The notes below the pieces were generated by a model that searched no databases, had not been told where the DNA came from, and worked only from the letters and a program-made list of their open reading frames with translations. 64,000 nucleotides of DNA from Lysinibacillus alkalisoli (GTDB lineage Bacteria; Bacillota; Bacilli; Bacillales_A; Planococcaceae). The stretch is from positions 92,374 through 156,373 of the forward strand of contig NZ_BMJT01000008.1 in assembly GCF_014643595.1 (NCBI RefSeq), given 5' to 3'. Both the position numbers and the translations under genes were made by a program. Positions 36,271-45,018 of this stretch are shown here, piece by piece. The first letter of the stretch is position 1; every line of letters starts with the position of its first letter.

Positions 36271-36370
36271 CGCACCTCATTCTTAGGCTAAAAGGTTTGA
36301 GCGCCTTAGAAGCTGATAAATGTAGTTCAACAAGCGCATTTCTCTGAATGAGGTGCGCGCTTTTTTATTC
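36271..36370 (+). promoter_or_regulatory. Structured leader ending in a terminator, upstream of ecfA1
   Basis: A perfect 12-bp inverted repeat, CGCACCTCATTC (36271-36282) against GAATGAGGTGCG (36346-36357), encloses 63 nt that can form further short stems. It is followed by CGC and six T. A long closing stem ending in a T tract looks like a riboswitch- or attenuator-like RNA. I recognise no Rfam class. A second small terminator follows at 36386-36411. Confidence 0.5.
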
Positions 36371-36385
36371 TTTGAGCACAGTGAT

Positions 36386-36411
36386 AAGCGCCAATAGGGT
36401 GCTTTTTTTAT
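36386..36411 (+). terminator. Second terminator-like hairpin before ecfA1
   Basis: An AAGCGCC stem pairs with GGGTGCTT with one G-T pair around a short loop and is followed by seven T, about 110 bp before ecfA1. Together with the preceding structure, transcription entering from rplQ should be blocked twice. The ecfA1 promoter probably lies between this point and 36510, where no strong match was found. Confidence 0.5.
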
Positions 36412-36519
36412 TAGGTCAAGTAATACGCTAAAAAGGTTGACGCACTGCATAGGAGCGAGTACGCTTAAAGAGTTATCATACATGCATACTACATAAAATT
36501 GAAACAAAGGGGAGTATCA

Positions 36520-37368
36520 ATGATGAGTGAAATTCTAGCATTACAACAAGTAACATTTGCTTATCCTTCTGATGAAACAGAGGTACGCAATGCAGTAGAC
36601 AATGTCTCTTTTTCAATAACAGAAGGGGAGTGGATTGCTATTGTTGGGCATAATGGTTCTGGAAAATCAACCATTGCTAAGTTAATGAATGGCTTATTAT
36701 ACCCTAATGAAGGTAATGTGCGATTTATGAATCAGCTATTGAATGATGATAACTTATGGGATATTCGCTCACAGATGGGCATGGTTTTTCAAAATCCAGA
36801 TAATCAATTTGTTGGCGCTACTGTACAAGATGATGTTGCGTTTGCATTAGAGAATAATGGTGTTTTGCATGATGACATGGTAAAACGTGTTCAACAAGCA
36901 TTAGCTCAAGTGAAAATGCAAGATTTTCTTGACCATGAACCACATCACCTCTCAGGAGGACAAAAACAGCGAGTAGCGATTGCAGGCGCCTTAGCTTTAT
37001 ACCCAAAACTCTTAATTTTAGATGAGGCAACTTCAATGCTTGATCCTCAAGGGCGTAATGAGGTATTGCAAACCATTCAACAATTACGTGAAGAAACAGG
37101 TTTAACGGTTATTTCAATTACACATGATTTAGAAGAGGCTATCTTAGCAGACCGTTTGTTATTTATGAATAATGGTCAAAAGTTTGCAGAGGGAACGCCA
37201 GATGAGATTTTTGCCCTAGGTGATACGTTGCTTGACTTAGGGTTAGATTTACCATTCGCAATGAAATTATCACGTTTATTACAAGAGAAAGGTGTTCCTC
37301 TCATTGGGCTTAACATGACAGAGGAAGAACTGGTGAATGACTTATGGATATCAAACTTCAACAAGTAG
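36520..37368 (+). CDS. ecfA1: Energy-coupling factor transporter ATPase EcfA1
   Basis: ATPase of the shared ECF module that powers uptake of vitamins and cobalt/nickel through interchangeable S components. 282 residues from ATG 36520. Walker A GHNGSGKST (about residues 43-51), signature LSGGQKQRVAIAGAL, Walker B LLILDEATSMLD. A TTG at 36499 is in frame, but GGGGAG lies between the two, favouring the ATG. It overlaps ecfA2 by 25 bp. Confidence 0.95.
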   Translation: MMSEILALQQVTFAYPSDETEVRNAVDNVSFSITEGEWIAIVGHNGSGKSTIAKLMNGLLYPNEGNVRFMNQLLNDDNLWDIRSQMGMVFQNPDNQFVGATVQDDVAFALENNGVLHDDMVKRVQQALAQVKMQDFLDHEPHHLSGGQKQRVAIAGALALYPKLLILDEATSMLDPQGRNEVLQTIQQLREETGLTVISITHDLEEAILADRLLFMNNGQKFAEGTPDEIFALGDTLLDLGLDLPFAMKLSRLLQEKGVPLIGLNMTEEELVNDLWISNFNK

Positions 37369-38222
37369 GCTTTTCCTATGCTGCAGGTACACCTTTTGAA
37401 AAGCGTGCATTATACGAGGTGGATTTTAAGATTCCGACAGGCACTTACCAAGCGATCATTGGGCATACAGGCTCAGGTAAATCAACTGTCTTGCAACATT
37501 TTAATGCCTTACTTAAACCAACCGTTGGCGAAGTTGCCATTGGTGAATTTAACATTAAGGCAAGTGAAAAGAAACCAAAAAATATAAAAGAAATGCGTCA
37601 ACATGTGGGCATTGTTTTTCAGTTTCCTGAGCATCAATTATTTGAAGAAACCGTTTTAAAAGATATTATGTTTGGGCCAATCAACTTTGGTGTTGGGGAA
37701 GATGAGGCAAAACGTCGTGCTGAACAACTTATTGAACAAGTAGGTTTACCCACTAGTATCTTAAATAAGTCCCCTTTTGACTTATCAGGTGGGCAAATGC
37801 GTAGAGTAGCGATTGCAGGCGTATTAGCTATGAAGCCAGATGTGATTGTGTTAGATGAGCCAACTGCTGGCTTGGACCCAAAAGGCCAAAAAGAAATGAT
37901 GGATATGTTTTATCGCCTTCATAAAGAAGAAGGCTTAACAACAATTCTTGTGACTCATAGTATGGAAGATGCTGCACGTTATGCGGATGATATTATCATT
38001 ATGCATGATGGCACTAATGTGCTACAAGGCGAGCCTAGACAAATTTTTGCTGACCATCTAGCACTAAAAAAATATCGATTGGAACCACCAAGGATTGTGC
38101 GCTTTCAAGAGAAGGTAGAGCAATTACTGGGCAAGGCATTACCAAAAGTTTGTCTAACAGAAGAGGAGTTAGCACAAACAATTGCAGATGTACTGAAAGA
38201 GAGGGCTGGCATAGATGGATAA
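37344..38222 (+). CDS. ecfA2: Energy-coupling factor transporter ATPase EcfA2
   Basis: Second ATPase of the ECF module, 292 residues. Walker A GHTGSGKST (about residues 38-46), Q loop VFQFPEHQLFEET, signature LSGGQMRRVAIAGVL, Walker B VIVLDEPTAGLD. It forms the EcfA1-EcfA2 heterodimer. Translation is coupled on both sides: it starts within ecfA1, and its end overlaps ecfT by 8 bp. Confidence 0.95.
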   Translation: MDIKLQQVGFSYAAGTPFEKRALYEVDFKIPTGTYQAIIGHTGSGKSTVLQHFNALLKPTVGEVAIGEFNIKASEKKPKNIKEMRQHVGIVFQFPEHQLFEETVLKDIMFGPINFGVGEDEAKRRAEQLIEQVGLPTSILNKSPFDLSGGQMRRVAIAGVLAMKPDVIVLDEPTAGLDPKGQKEMMDMFYRLHKEEGLTTILVTHSMEDAARYADDIIIMHDGTNVLQGEPRQIFADHLALKKYRLEPPRIVRFQEKVEQLLGKALPKVCLTEEELAQTIADVLKERAGIDG

Positions 38223-39012
38223 AATTATTTTTGGTCGTTTTATGCCAGGTGATACTTACGTGCATAAGATGGATCCGCGCGCTAAATTAATCTTTACCTT
38301 TCTATTTATCTTTATTGTGTTTTTAGCAAATAATTGGCTGACATATAGTATATTAATTGGGCTTACGCTATTTGTTATGTTATTATCACGCATTAAACCA
38401 ATTTATTTAATTAATGGGTTAAAACCTGTAATATTTTTATTGATTTTTACGTTTTTTCTTCATTTGTTTTTTACAAAGGAAGGCGATTTATTATTTGAAT
38501 GGGGCATTCTCCAAATTTATGAGGGGGGACTTAGACAAGGGATTTATATTTCCATTCGTTTTGCGGTCTTAGTTATTATGACTTCATTCTTAACGTTAAC
38601 GACATCACCTATTGCGATTACAGACGGTATTGAGATTTTGCTGAATCCCTTAAAGAAGATTAAAGTACCTGTGCATGAGTTAGCCTTAATGATGTCGATT
38701 TCTCTACGCTTCATCCCGACTTTAATGGATGAGACAGACAAAATTATGAAAGCACAAATGGCAAGAGGTTCAGATTTAACAACAGGGCCCATCAAAGAAC
38801 GTATTAAGGCGGTCGTACCTTTACTTGTCCCGCTCTTTGTAAGTGCTTTTAAACGTGCGGAGGATTTAGCTACCGCAATGGAAGTAAGGGGCTACCGTGG
38901 GGGGGAAGGGCGTACACGCTATCGCCAATTAGCATGGCGTACTCGTGATACAATGGCCATTCTTTTTCTACTGCTTGTTGCAGGTGTATTAGTTTATTAT
39001 AGAGGAATGTGA
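38215..39012 (+). CDS. ecfT: Energy-coupling factor transporter transmembrane protein EcfT
   Basis: Membrane scaffold linking EcfA1/A2 to S components. 265 residues with about five or six membrane segments. The two cytosolic coupling motifs of the family are present: ARGSD (about residues 183-187) and the conserved MEVRGYRGGEGRTR stretch near residue 222. truA begins 4 bp downstream. Confidence 0.95.
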   Translation: MDKIIFGRFMPGDTYVHKMDPRAKLIFTFLFIFIVFLANNWLTYSILIGLTLFVMLLSRIKPIYLINGLKPVIFLLIFTFFLHLFFTKEGDLLFEWGILQIYEGGLRQGIYISIRFAVLVIMTSFLTLTTSPIAITDGIEILLNPLKKIKVPVHELALMMSISLRFIPTLMDETDKIMKAQMARGSDLTTGPIKERIKAVVPLLVPLFVSAFKRAEDLATAMEVRGYRGGEGRTRYRQLAWRTRDTMAILFLLLVAGVLVYYRGM

Positions 39013-39016
39013 ATAT

Positions 39017-39757
39017 ATGAGAATCAAAGCAGTAATTAGCTATGATGGTACAAACTTTGCAGGGTACCAAGTACAACCAAATAAACGTACTGTACAGTTA
39101 GAATTAGAACGTGTACTAATGAAAATACACAAGGGGGAAGCCATTAAAGTAGTGGCAAGTGGTAGGACGGATGCACGTGTACATGCTACTGGGCAAGTCA
39201 TTCATTTTGACACACCATTAAATATTAGTGTTGAAGCATGGCAAAAAGCGCTCAACGTCCAACTACCTGACGATATTCGCGTGAGAGATGTGCAGTTGGT
39301 AACGGATGACTTTCATGCCAGATATGGTGCAGTGGGGAAACGTTATCGTTACATCTGGTCATTGGAAAGAATACAATCGCCATTTCGCAGGCATTATGCT
39401 GTATTTATGAAAGGGCAACAACCTGATGTTAAACGGATGAAACAAGCCACGCATGCTTTTTTAGGTGAACATGATTTTTCTGCTTTTTGTGCAGCTAATA
39501 CGAGCGTAGTAGATAAGGTACGAACTATTCATAGTTTACGATTAGAGCAACATCCTAACGAATTACACCTTATTATTGAAGGGAATGGCTTTTTATATAA
39601 TATGGTGCGAATTATTGCTGGCACATTGTGGGATGTAGGTATGAAAAAAATAGCCGTAGCACAAGTCCCAGCCATCCTTGCTTCTCAATCACGTGATGAA
39701 GCGGGTAAAACAGCGCCACCACAAGGTTTATACCTTGAAGAAGTATGGTATGCGTGA
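39017..39757 (+). CDS. truA: tRNA pseudouridine(38-40) synthase TruA
   Basis: Makes pseudouridine at positions 38-40 of tRNA anticodon arms. 246 residues, the normal length. The catalytic Asp lies in ASGRTDARVHATGQ (about residues 47-60), and the C-terminal motif GNGFLYNMVRIIAGTLWDVG is intact. A GAGGAATGTG precedes the ATG. It is the last gene of the ecf-truA group, as in Bacillus. Confidence 0.95.
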   Translation: MRIKAVISYDGTNFAGYQVQPNKRTVQLELERVLMKIHKGEAIKVVASGRTDARVHATGQVIHFDTPLNISVEAWQKALNVQLPDDIRVRDVQLVTDDFHARYGAVGKRYRYIWSLERIQSPFRRHYAVFMKGQQPDVKRMKQATHAFLGEHDFSAFCAANTSVVDKVRTIHSLRLEQHPNELHLIIEGNGFLYNMVRIIAGTLWDVGMKKIAVAQVPAILASQSRDEAGKTAPPQGLYLEEVWYA

Positions 39758-39792
39758 CTAAGCAACCTAGCCACGTGTTCACCTAAAAACAC

Positions 39793-39821
39793 TTGACTTT
39801 GATGTGAGAAAAGGGTATGAT
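39793..39821 (+). promoter_or_regulatory. Promoter of rplM-rpsI
   Basis: TTGACT (39793-39798) and TATGAT (39816-39821) are spaced 17 bp, about 105 bp before rplM. Confidence 0.7.
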
Positions 39822-39925
39822 GACTAATGGTATTTTCATTACCACCACAAATAAGCCCCGAAACTTAATTGTATTGTAGATAATGAAAAATAACGGTATT
39901 TTTAATTGATTAGGAGGATATACAC
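39822..39925 (+). promoter_or_regulatory. Candidate ribosomal protein L13 leader
   Basis: The untranslated leader between the promoter and rplM contains the complementary pieces TAATGGTA and TTCATTACC (about 39825-39843) and ATAACGGTA further on. An autoregulatory L13 leader is known in Bacillales at exactly this place. The fit to its consensus was not tested. Confidence 0.5.
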
Positions 39926-40363
39926 ATGCGTACAACATTCATGGCTAAAGGTCACGAAGTAGAGCGTAAATGGTTATTAGTTGACGCAGAAGGCCAAACA
40001 CTAGGTCGTTTAGCTTCTGAAGTTGCTGCTATTTTACGCGGTAAACATAAACCAACATTTACACCAAACGTTGACACAGGTGATCATGTAATCATCATCA
40101 ACGCTGATAAAATCGAATTAACAGGTAATAAATTACAAGATAAAATTTACTACCGCCACACTCAATATACAGGTGGTCTTAAACAACGTACTGCTGGCGA
40201 AATGAAAGAAAAGTACCCAACACAAATGTTAGAATTAGCGATTAAAGGTATGTTACCAAAGAACTCTTTAGGACGTAAAATGTTCGGTAAACTTAACGTA
40301 TACGCTGGTTCAGAGCACCCACATGCAGCACAAAAACCAGAAGCATATGAGCTTCGCGGATAA
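39926..40363 (+). CDS. rplM: 50S ribosomal protein L13
   Basis: An early-assembly 50S protein. The 145-residue product ([20 protein letters not shown]) has the family length and the motif [14 protein letters not shown] near its end. AGGAGG precedes the ATG. rpsI follows after 22 bp. Confidence 0.97.
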   Translation: MRTTFMAKGHEVERKWLLVDAEGQTLGRLASEVAAILRGKHKPTFTPNVDTGDHVIIINADKIELTGNKLQDKIYYRHTQYTGGLKQRTAGEMKEKYPTQMLELAIKGMLPKNSLGRKMFGKLNVYAGSEHPHAAQKPEAYELRG

Positions 40364-40385
40364 TAACTAAGAGGAGGATATTACT

Positions 40386-40778
40386 TTGGCACAAGTTCAA
40401 TACATCGGCACAGGTCGCCGTAAAACTTCTGTAGCTCGCGTACGTTTAGTACCAGGTACAGGTAAAATTGTTATTAACAAACGTGACGTTGAAGAGTACG
40501 TACCATTCGAATCTTTACGTAACGTAATTAAACAACCATTAGTAGCTACTGAAACAGTAGGCAGCTATGACATCTTCGTTAACGTTGATGGTGGTGGTTT
40601 CACAGGTCAAGCTGGCGCTATCCGTCACGGTATCGCACGCGCGTTACTTAACGTTGACCCAGATTTCCGTGCAACACTTAAATCTGCAGGATTATTAACA
40701 CGTGATGCACGTATGAAAGAACGTAAAAAACCAGGTCTACGTGGCGCACGTCGTTCACCTCAGTTCTCAAAACGTTAA
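40386..40778 (+). CDS. rpsI: 30S ribosomal protein S9
   Basis: S9 reaches the P-site tRNA with its C-terminal tail. The 130-residue product starts at TTG 40386 after GAGGAGG and ends RRSPQFSKR, the canonical tail. Its 3' end borders an integrase remnant. rpsI 3' ends are known integration sites for mobile elements in some Firmicutes. The tail is intact here. Confidence 0.96.
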   Translation: MAQVQYIGTGRRKTSVARVRLVPGTGKIVINKRDVEEYVPFESLRNVIKQPLVATETVGSYDIFVNVDGGGFTGQAGAIRHGIARALLNVDPDFRATLKSAGLLTRDARMKERKKPGLRGARRSPQFSKR

Positions 40779-40844
40779 TATCGCTTTTTATATCAACGTT
40801 TTCAAATGGTTTTTGGTTCAAGTTGGTTCAAATCAGCTTGGATT

Positions 40845-40955
40845 TCATAAAGAACTTAACAGATTTAAAGCATCAGCATCTTGCTGGTGCTTTTTTTCTG
40901 GCATTAATTCTAGATAATAATTTTGCGTTGTTTGAATATTGATATGACCTAAAAC
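40845..40955 (-). pseudogene. Tyrosine recombinase (integrase), C-terminal remnant
   Basis: The minus strand reads V-LGH-INIQTTQNYYLELMP and continues for a total of about 37 residues to a TGA at 40845. This is the end of a tyrosine recombinase: the LGH motif with the second catalytic histidine, and the nucleophile tyrosine nine residues after it, as in XerD (LGH-N8-Y). Upstream of the Val the frame loses similarity and reaches a stop, so only the last fragment survives. It points to an integrative element once inserted at the 3' end of rpsI. Confidence 0.75.
40867..40897 (+). terminator. Intrinsic terminator after rpsI
   Basis: AAAGCATCAGCA (40867-40878) pairs with TGCTGGTGCTTT (40882-40893) around TCT, followed by T. 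The same bases encode the last residues of the minus-strand integrase remnant. Confidence 0.85.
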
Positions 40956-40959
40956 GAAC

Positions 40960-41453
40960 CATCTAGGCATTCAGATTTAGAATATTGATAATCAATAGTT
41001 AACTTAAAGGAAAAGGTTTATATAAAAAATTGAAATACTCATAAAAGAAAGGGAGGAAACTAGACAGTGTTATGATAATAGAGTAGGATGAAAATCATTT
41101 GAATTTGTAAAAAGACAAGTGCAGATTAGACGTAGATGAAGCTTTGAGTCAACTCCCCTAATTCATTAGACTTCCCCAAAGCATATATGAATCACAGCGC
41201 TTTGCTATTTACCTCACTTAACATAATTGATGCGGAGATTCTCTCTATGGCGATTCAAAAGGTCAACAAAATTATAGGAAGTGTCTACTTTTATAATTTA
41301 AAATGGAAAATATGTGTACTTTTTTCAATAAAAGTGCTTCAATATAAATAATAATAGCCAATAGTTTTTCAAATTAAATAATAAGTTCCGAATTATATTT
41401 TAATTCTTAAGTTTTAGATTTTATAATATTTTTAGTAAGGAGACGAGATAATA
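40960..41453. other. Non-coding, AT-rich spacer with no recognised gene
   Basis: No ORF above about 40 codons and no recognised family. The sequence around 41270-41330 (GGAAGTGTCTACTTTTATAA) looks like the end of an insertion sequence, but no matching partner end or transposase fragment could be shown. It may be decayed mobile DNA behind the integrase remnant. Confidence 0.35.
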
Positions 41454-43760
41454 ATGTTAAGTTTGGATTTATCTGAACAAGAATACGAGTTATTTAACGT
41501 TGAAGAAAAAGCAGATCTAGCGCTGAAAAATAAGAATTTTATATTTGGTAAAAATGGTGCGGGAAAATCTACACTTTGTAAAATGATAGAAAAACAATTT
41601 ACTGATGAATTTGATGTACGTGTTTTTACAGGTTTTGAGAATATTATAGTAGATACAAAATTGAATGCTATTGTTCTGGGAGAAGAAAATATAGATGCTA
41701 AAAGAAACCTACAAGCTCTTGATAGGAAACTGAATGATCTTATTTCTGAAAAAAATAATATTGTAAATCAAATTAAATCTTTAAAATGGAAAGATGAATA
41801 TAAAGAAAAGGGGCTTCAGAAACATTCTTTATATAAGAGCAAGGAAGATATTTCAAAACTTTACTCAAATAAAGAAAGTGAAATAAATAGATTTTATACA
41901 GATAAAGCTAGAGAACTAAGAGAATTCAATTCGCCACAAATTACTAAAACAACTTATAATAGAAATGATTTTATAAGGGATATATCAAGAAGAAAAATCT
42001 TAGATGACAAAGACATAGGGGACTTGAAGAAAATCTTAAGCGAAGTACAGAAAAGCATAATTATTGAAAAGGCAGAAGATAAAAAGTTTGATTTTATCAC
42101 TTTAATTAAAAATGTAAAAAGAATATTAGAACATGAAGTTGCAGTAGTTAATGTTATAGAGGAATTGAAAGATAACCCTGCTAGAAAACAATTTGCTCAA
42201 ACTGGTTTAAAAATACATAAGGCAGGAGAAAAATGTTCATTTTGTGGCAATGAAATTACAGAAGATAGAATAGAGAAATTAGAGACATTAGTATCAATGC
42301 CAGAAATTCAAACAATTCAAATAAGTATTAATGAACATATTCAGATTATTGATAACATTGGAAAAAAAGTAGATAAAATAGAAGAATTAGACAAGGAACG
42401 CTTTTATATTACACTGTATAAAGAGATAGATGAGATTAATACTGATATCAGATTATATAAGGAGAAATGTAATCGATATTTAGATAAATTAAAAGATGGT
42501 TTAAACAAAAGACTAAGCTTAATTTTTAATACGATTTTAAATGTAGATGTGGATATAGAAATTCCAGAAGATTTCACAAGTATTGAAGAAAAAATGAAAA
42601 ATATAATAAAAAAACATAACGAATTGGATAAGAATATTGACCATAGACGTATAGAAGCAAAAGAAAAACTAAGATTACATTTTGTAGCTCTAAGATTAAA
42701 TGAAAAAGAAAATTATAATAGAAACTGGCGTGGATATGAGATTGAATTACATGAGTTAGAGAGGTTAAAGAATGATAAGTTGGAAAATGAGAAAAGCATT
42801 GTTAATTTAATCGCGAAACTTAAAGGTTCAAATAAAAAATTAGAAGAAAATACAATTCTTTATCTAGATAGTGAAATAAAAAAGGCTAATGAAGAAAAAG
42901 AAGCTGTTTTAAGTGAAACTAAAAGTACTTCTAAATTTGTAAAAATCATAAATGATAAGCTAAAAAAAGCTGGAAAGTATAATTTAGAGTTAGTTTTAAA
43001 TAAAGATGAAGATGATATTGAACATTATTTAGTAAAAGATGATAATGAAAGAGTTCGTTCTATTGATAAATTATCAACAGGGGAGAAAAATATAATTGCT
43101 TTTTTATACTTTCTAGAGAGTTTAAGTGATGTTGAAAAACAAAATGATAAAGATAAAATGATTGTTTTTGATGATCCGATGAACTCGAATGATGATACTA
43201 TGCAATATTTGATAATAACAGAAATACAAAAATTATATACAGATAGATATAAAGGTAAGTTTAAATCTCAAAAAGATTATTTTATTTGTTTAACGCATAA
43301 TGCACATTTTTATTTAAATATTCAACCGCATGGGAATTTTAAAGACAAAAAGCTAATTAATGAAAAGCTTGTAGAGATATCGAAATATGATAAAAATAAT
43401 TTTTATAGATTAGAAAATGGGAAGTTTAAACTTATTTCTTCTCAGAAAGAGGATTTTAATACACACTATGAACTTTTATGGATTGAATTGCAGTCTCTTT
43501 ATTCAAACAACTTATTAAATTCAATGCTCAACTCGATGAGGAGGATAATTGAAACTTATACTAAGTTTAATAAAATAAATCCAGTTGATTTTTACAAAGA
43601 TAAAGAAGAACATAAGAAATTATTTGATGTAAATTCACATTCTATAGACGATCATTCGATGGAAACTATAGGTAAAGATAAAGATACTTTAATAGCAATG
43701 TTTAAAGAGGTATTTGTAACAAATAATGCAAAAGAACACTTTGAAACCTATTGGAAGTAA
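41454..43760 (+). CDS. RloC/PrrC-like AAA ATPase, candidate anticodon nuclease
   Basis: 768 residues. Walker A GKNGAGKST lies at residues 32-40. A long coiled-coil-rich middle is interrupted by a zinc-hook-like CSFC (C261, C264) flanked by charged helices. The signature LSTGEKN lies at 540-546 and Walker B IVFDDP at 570-575. The C terminus shows the PrrC/RloC nuclease-like triad: R696 and E700 in RRIIETY, then H729 in VNSHS. RloC proteins are stand-alone tRNA-cleaving phage-defence enzymes activated by DNA damage or phage. The ATPase assignment is firm and the nuclease role inferred from the triad. Base composition is much richer in A+T than the core genes, suggesting transfer. No restriction-modification genes are nearby, as is usual for RloC. 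Confidence 0.7.
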   Translation: MLSLDLSEQEYELFNVEEKADLALKNKNFIFGKNGAGKSTLCKMIEKQFTDEFDVRVFTGFENIIVDTKLNAIVLGEENIDAKRNLQALDRKLNDLISEKNNIVNQIKSLKWKDEYKEKGLQKHSLYKSKEDISKLYSNKESEINRFYTDKARELREFNSPQITKTTYNRNDFIRDISRRKILDDKDIGDLKKILSEVQKSIIIEKAEDKKFDFITLIKNVKRILEHEVAVVNVIEELKDNPARKQFAQTGLKIHKAGEKCSFCGNEITEDRIEKLETLVSMPEIQTIQISINEHIQIIDNIGKKVDKIEELDKERFYITLYKEIDEINTDIRLYKEKCNRYLDKLKDGLNKRLSLIFNTILNVDVDIEIPEDFTSIEEKMKNIIKKHNELDKNIDHRRIEAKEKLRLHFVALRLNEKENYNRNWRGYEIELHELERLKNDKLENEKSIVNLIAKLKGSNKKLEENTILYLDSEIKKANEEKEAVLSETKSTSKFVKIINDKLKKAGKYNLELVLNKDEDDIEHYLVKDDNERVRSIDKLSTGEKNIIAFLYFLESLSDVEKQNDKDKMIVFDDPMNSNDDTMQYLIITEIQKLYTDRYKGKFKSQKDYFICLTHNAHFYLNIQPHGNFKDKKLINEKLVEISKYDKNNFYRLENGKFKLISSQKEDFNTHYELLWIELQSLYSNNLLNSMLNSMRRIIETYTKFNKINPVDFYKDKEEHKKLFDVNSHSIDDHSMETIGKDKDTLIAMFKEVFVTNNAKEHFETYWK

Positions 43761-43832
43761 ATTGTATGCAACTAGAATTGATTATTTTTGTTCAAATAAT
43801 ATCATGTTTAATACTTTTCTATACATTTTCAG

Positions 43833-43866
43833 CCCTTTCCCATTTGTATGGGAGAGGGTTTCTTTA
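43833..43866 (+). terminator. Terminator after the RloC-like gene
   Basis: CCCTTTCCCAT (43833-43843) pairs with ATGGGAGAGGG (43848-43858) around TTGT, followed by TTTCTTT. The 250 bp from here to the next gene hold no recognised feature. Confidence 0.75.
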
Positions 43867-44115
43867 CGTTGAAAATGAAAGTAATACTTATGTTGATATT
43901 CTTTAAAATTATAAGAGGATAAAGTGGATCATAGTGATAAAAAGTAAAATCAATAGATTTTATATTTGTATTAGCAATTCGAAAAATGAATAATCAAATT
44001 GAAACAATTGCTCCTATAAAGTTAATAGTATTTTGATACATTTTTTTGATAATATCCAGAATATAACGACTATTATAAATAGATATGTAAAATGAGATAA
44101 GAGAAGGTTAAAAAT

Positions 44116-44439
44116 ATGAAGAAAATAAAAATAACACTTATGATTGTGATGTTTGTTTTCACTTTTTCTTTGGTAGTTTATGCAGCTAAACATACAAGTG
44201 GCTCAAAATGGGTGAAAAATCCAGAGAATTGGCACCAACTTTCCTATTTTGGTGAGGCTTATACCGTTAAAGGTTATGGGAAGTCACAAATTACCTATTA
44301 TCGAAATGGCTCATATGTTAGTGGAGCGTATGCCTATGTGGATTCGTGGAGTTCAGCTAACAGCAACTATACAAATGTTACTGTAAGAGATAGTCTCAAT
44401 CCATGGGCAGCGAAGACAACTTACTATTATAGCTTTTAA
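44116..44439 (+). CDS. Secreted lactococcin-972-like bacteriocin precursor (candidate)
   Basis: 107 residues with a clear signal peptide (KKIKITLMIVMFVFTFSLVV, then YAA and probable cleavage). The mature part of about 82 residues is rich in Tyr, Ser, Trp and Gly, has no cysteine, and ends TTYYYSF. Lactococcin-972 bacteriocins are Sec-exported, cysteine-free peptides of 65-90 residues with aromatic C termini and bind lipid II. The match is by overall pattern, not a strict motif. The downstream remains of a permease and an ABC ATPase support it, since such genes accompany this family. Confidence 0.5.
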   Translation: MKKIKITLMIVMFVFTFSLVVYAAKHTSGSKWVKNPENWHQLSYFGEAYTVKGYGKSQITYYRNGSYVSGAYAYVDSWSSANSNYTNVTVRDSLNPWAAKTTYYYSF

Positions 44440-44481
44440 AGATATCTCTTTTATAAATATTTGAATAGGAAATAAAATAGC

Positions 44482-44871
44482 ATGAGGCAATTAAAACGTA
44501 CCTTATTTTTGTTAAATATATATACTGTCGTTAGTATCTCATTTTTATTACGTTTTACAACAAACACTATGAAAATAGTTTTTATTATTATGCTGCTCAT
44601 TATTAATGTAGCCGTATTGAGTGTAACCATAATGGCAAATAAGAAGGAAATAAATGTGCATTTTATTGTGGGGAAATCAATTAAAAAAGATATGCAAGAT
44701 ACTTTAATGGTATTTGGATTAACACATGTTATGACTGTGTTGATTATAAGTATAGTGTTGCATCATCTTTTTGAAGTAAAGTATGATGTTATCTTACAAA
44801 TGACAATTATTATAGTATTGCTCATGTTACAAATGGTGGTGAAATATGTGTTGTTGAGGAAGTTACGATGA
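44482..44871 (+). CDS. Small four-segment membrane protein of the bacteriocin locus
   Basis: 129 residues with about four membrane segments (near residues 8-26, 30-48, 73-92, 100-122) and a short hydrophilic stretch, NKKEINVHFIVGKSIKKDMQ, between the second and third. No family recognised. It lies 42 bp after the bacteriocin-like gene. Its stop overlaps the start of the following permease remnant (ATGA), so the two were co-translated. An immunity or export role is possible by position only. Confidence 0.6.
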   Translation: MRQLKRTLFLLNIYTVVSISFLLRFTTNTMKIVFIIMLLIINVAVLSVTIMANKKEINVHFIVGKSIKKDMQDTLMVFGLTHVMTVLIISIVLHHLFEVKYDVILQMTIIIVLLMLQMVVKYVLLRKLR

Positions 44872-45018
44872 AAAATATAAATCTATTATTATTAAAAAAA
44901 GATTTTTGTTATTACTCTTACTAATGATGACTGCATTTCTTATGAATATATTTTTATGGAATGAATCAAGTCAATTATTTAAAGAGTTGCCAACACTATA
45001 TCATAAAAAAAGTCAAAA
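44868..45018 (+). pseudogene. N-terminal remnant of a bacteriocin-associated membrane permease
   Basis: The ATG at 44868 opens with KNINLLLLKK. A frameshift in a run of seven A (about 44896) is needed to continue in RFLLLLLLMMTAFLMNIFL, a first membrane segment followed by a soluble stretch. The gene is then fused out of frame to the 3' part of an ABC ATPase gene at about 45019. Integral membrane proteins of about 650 residues (DUF1430 type) follow lactococcin-972 genes, and this would be the first 50 residues of one. Assignment by context. Confidence 0.5.

Noticed and set aside
41260..41340. Insertion-sequence end near GTGTCTACTTTT
   Set aside because: No opposite end, target duplication or transposase fragment could be found, so it is mentioned only as a weak possibility in the spacer entry.
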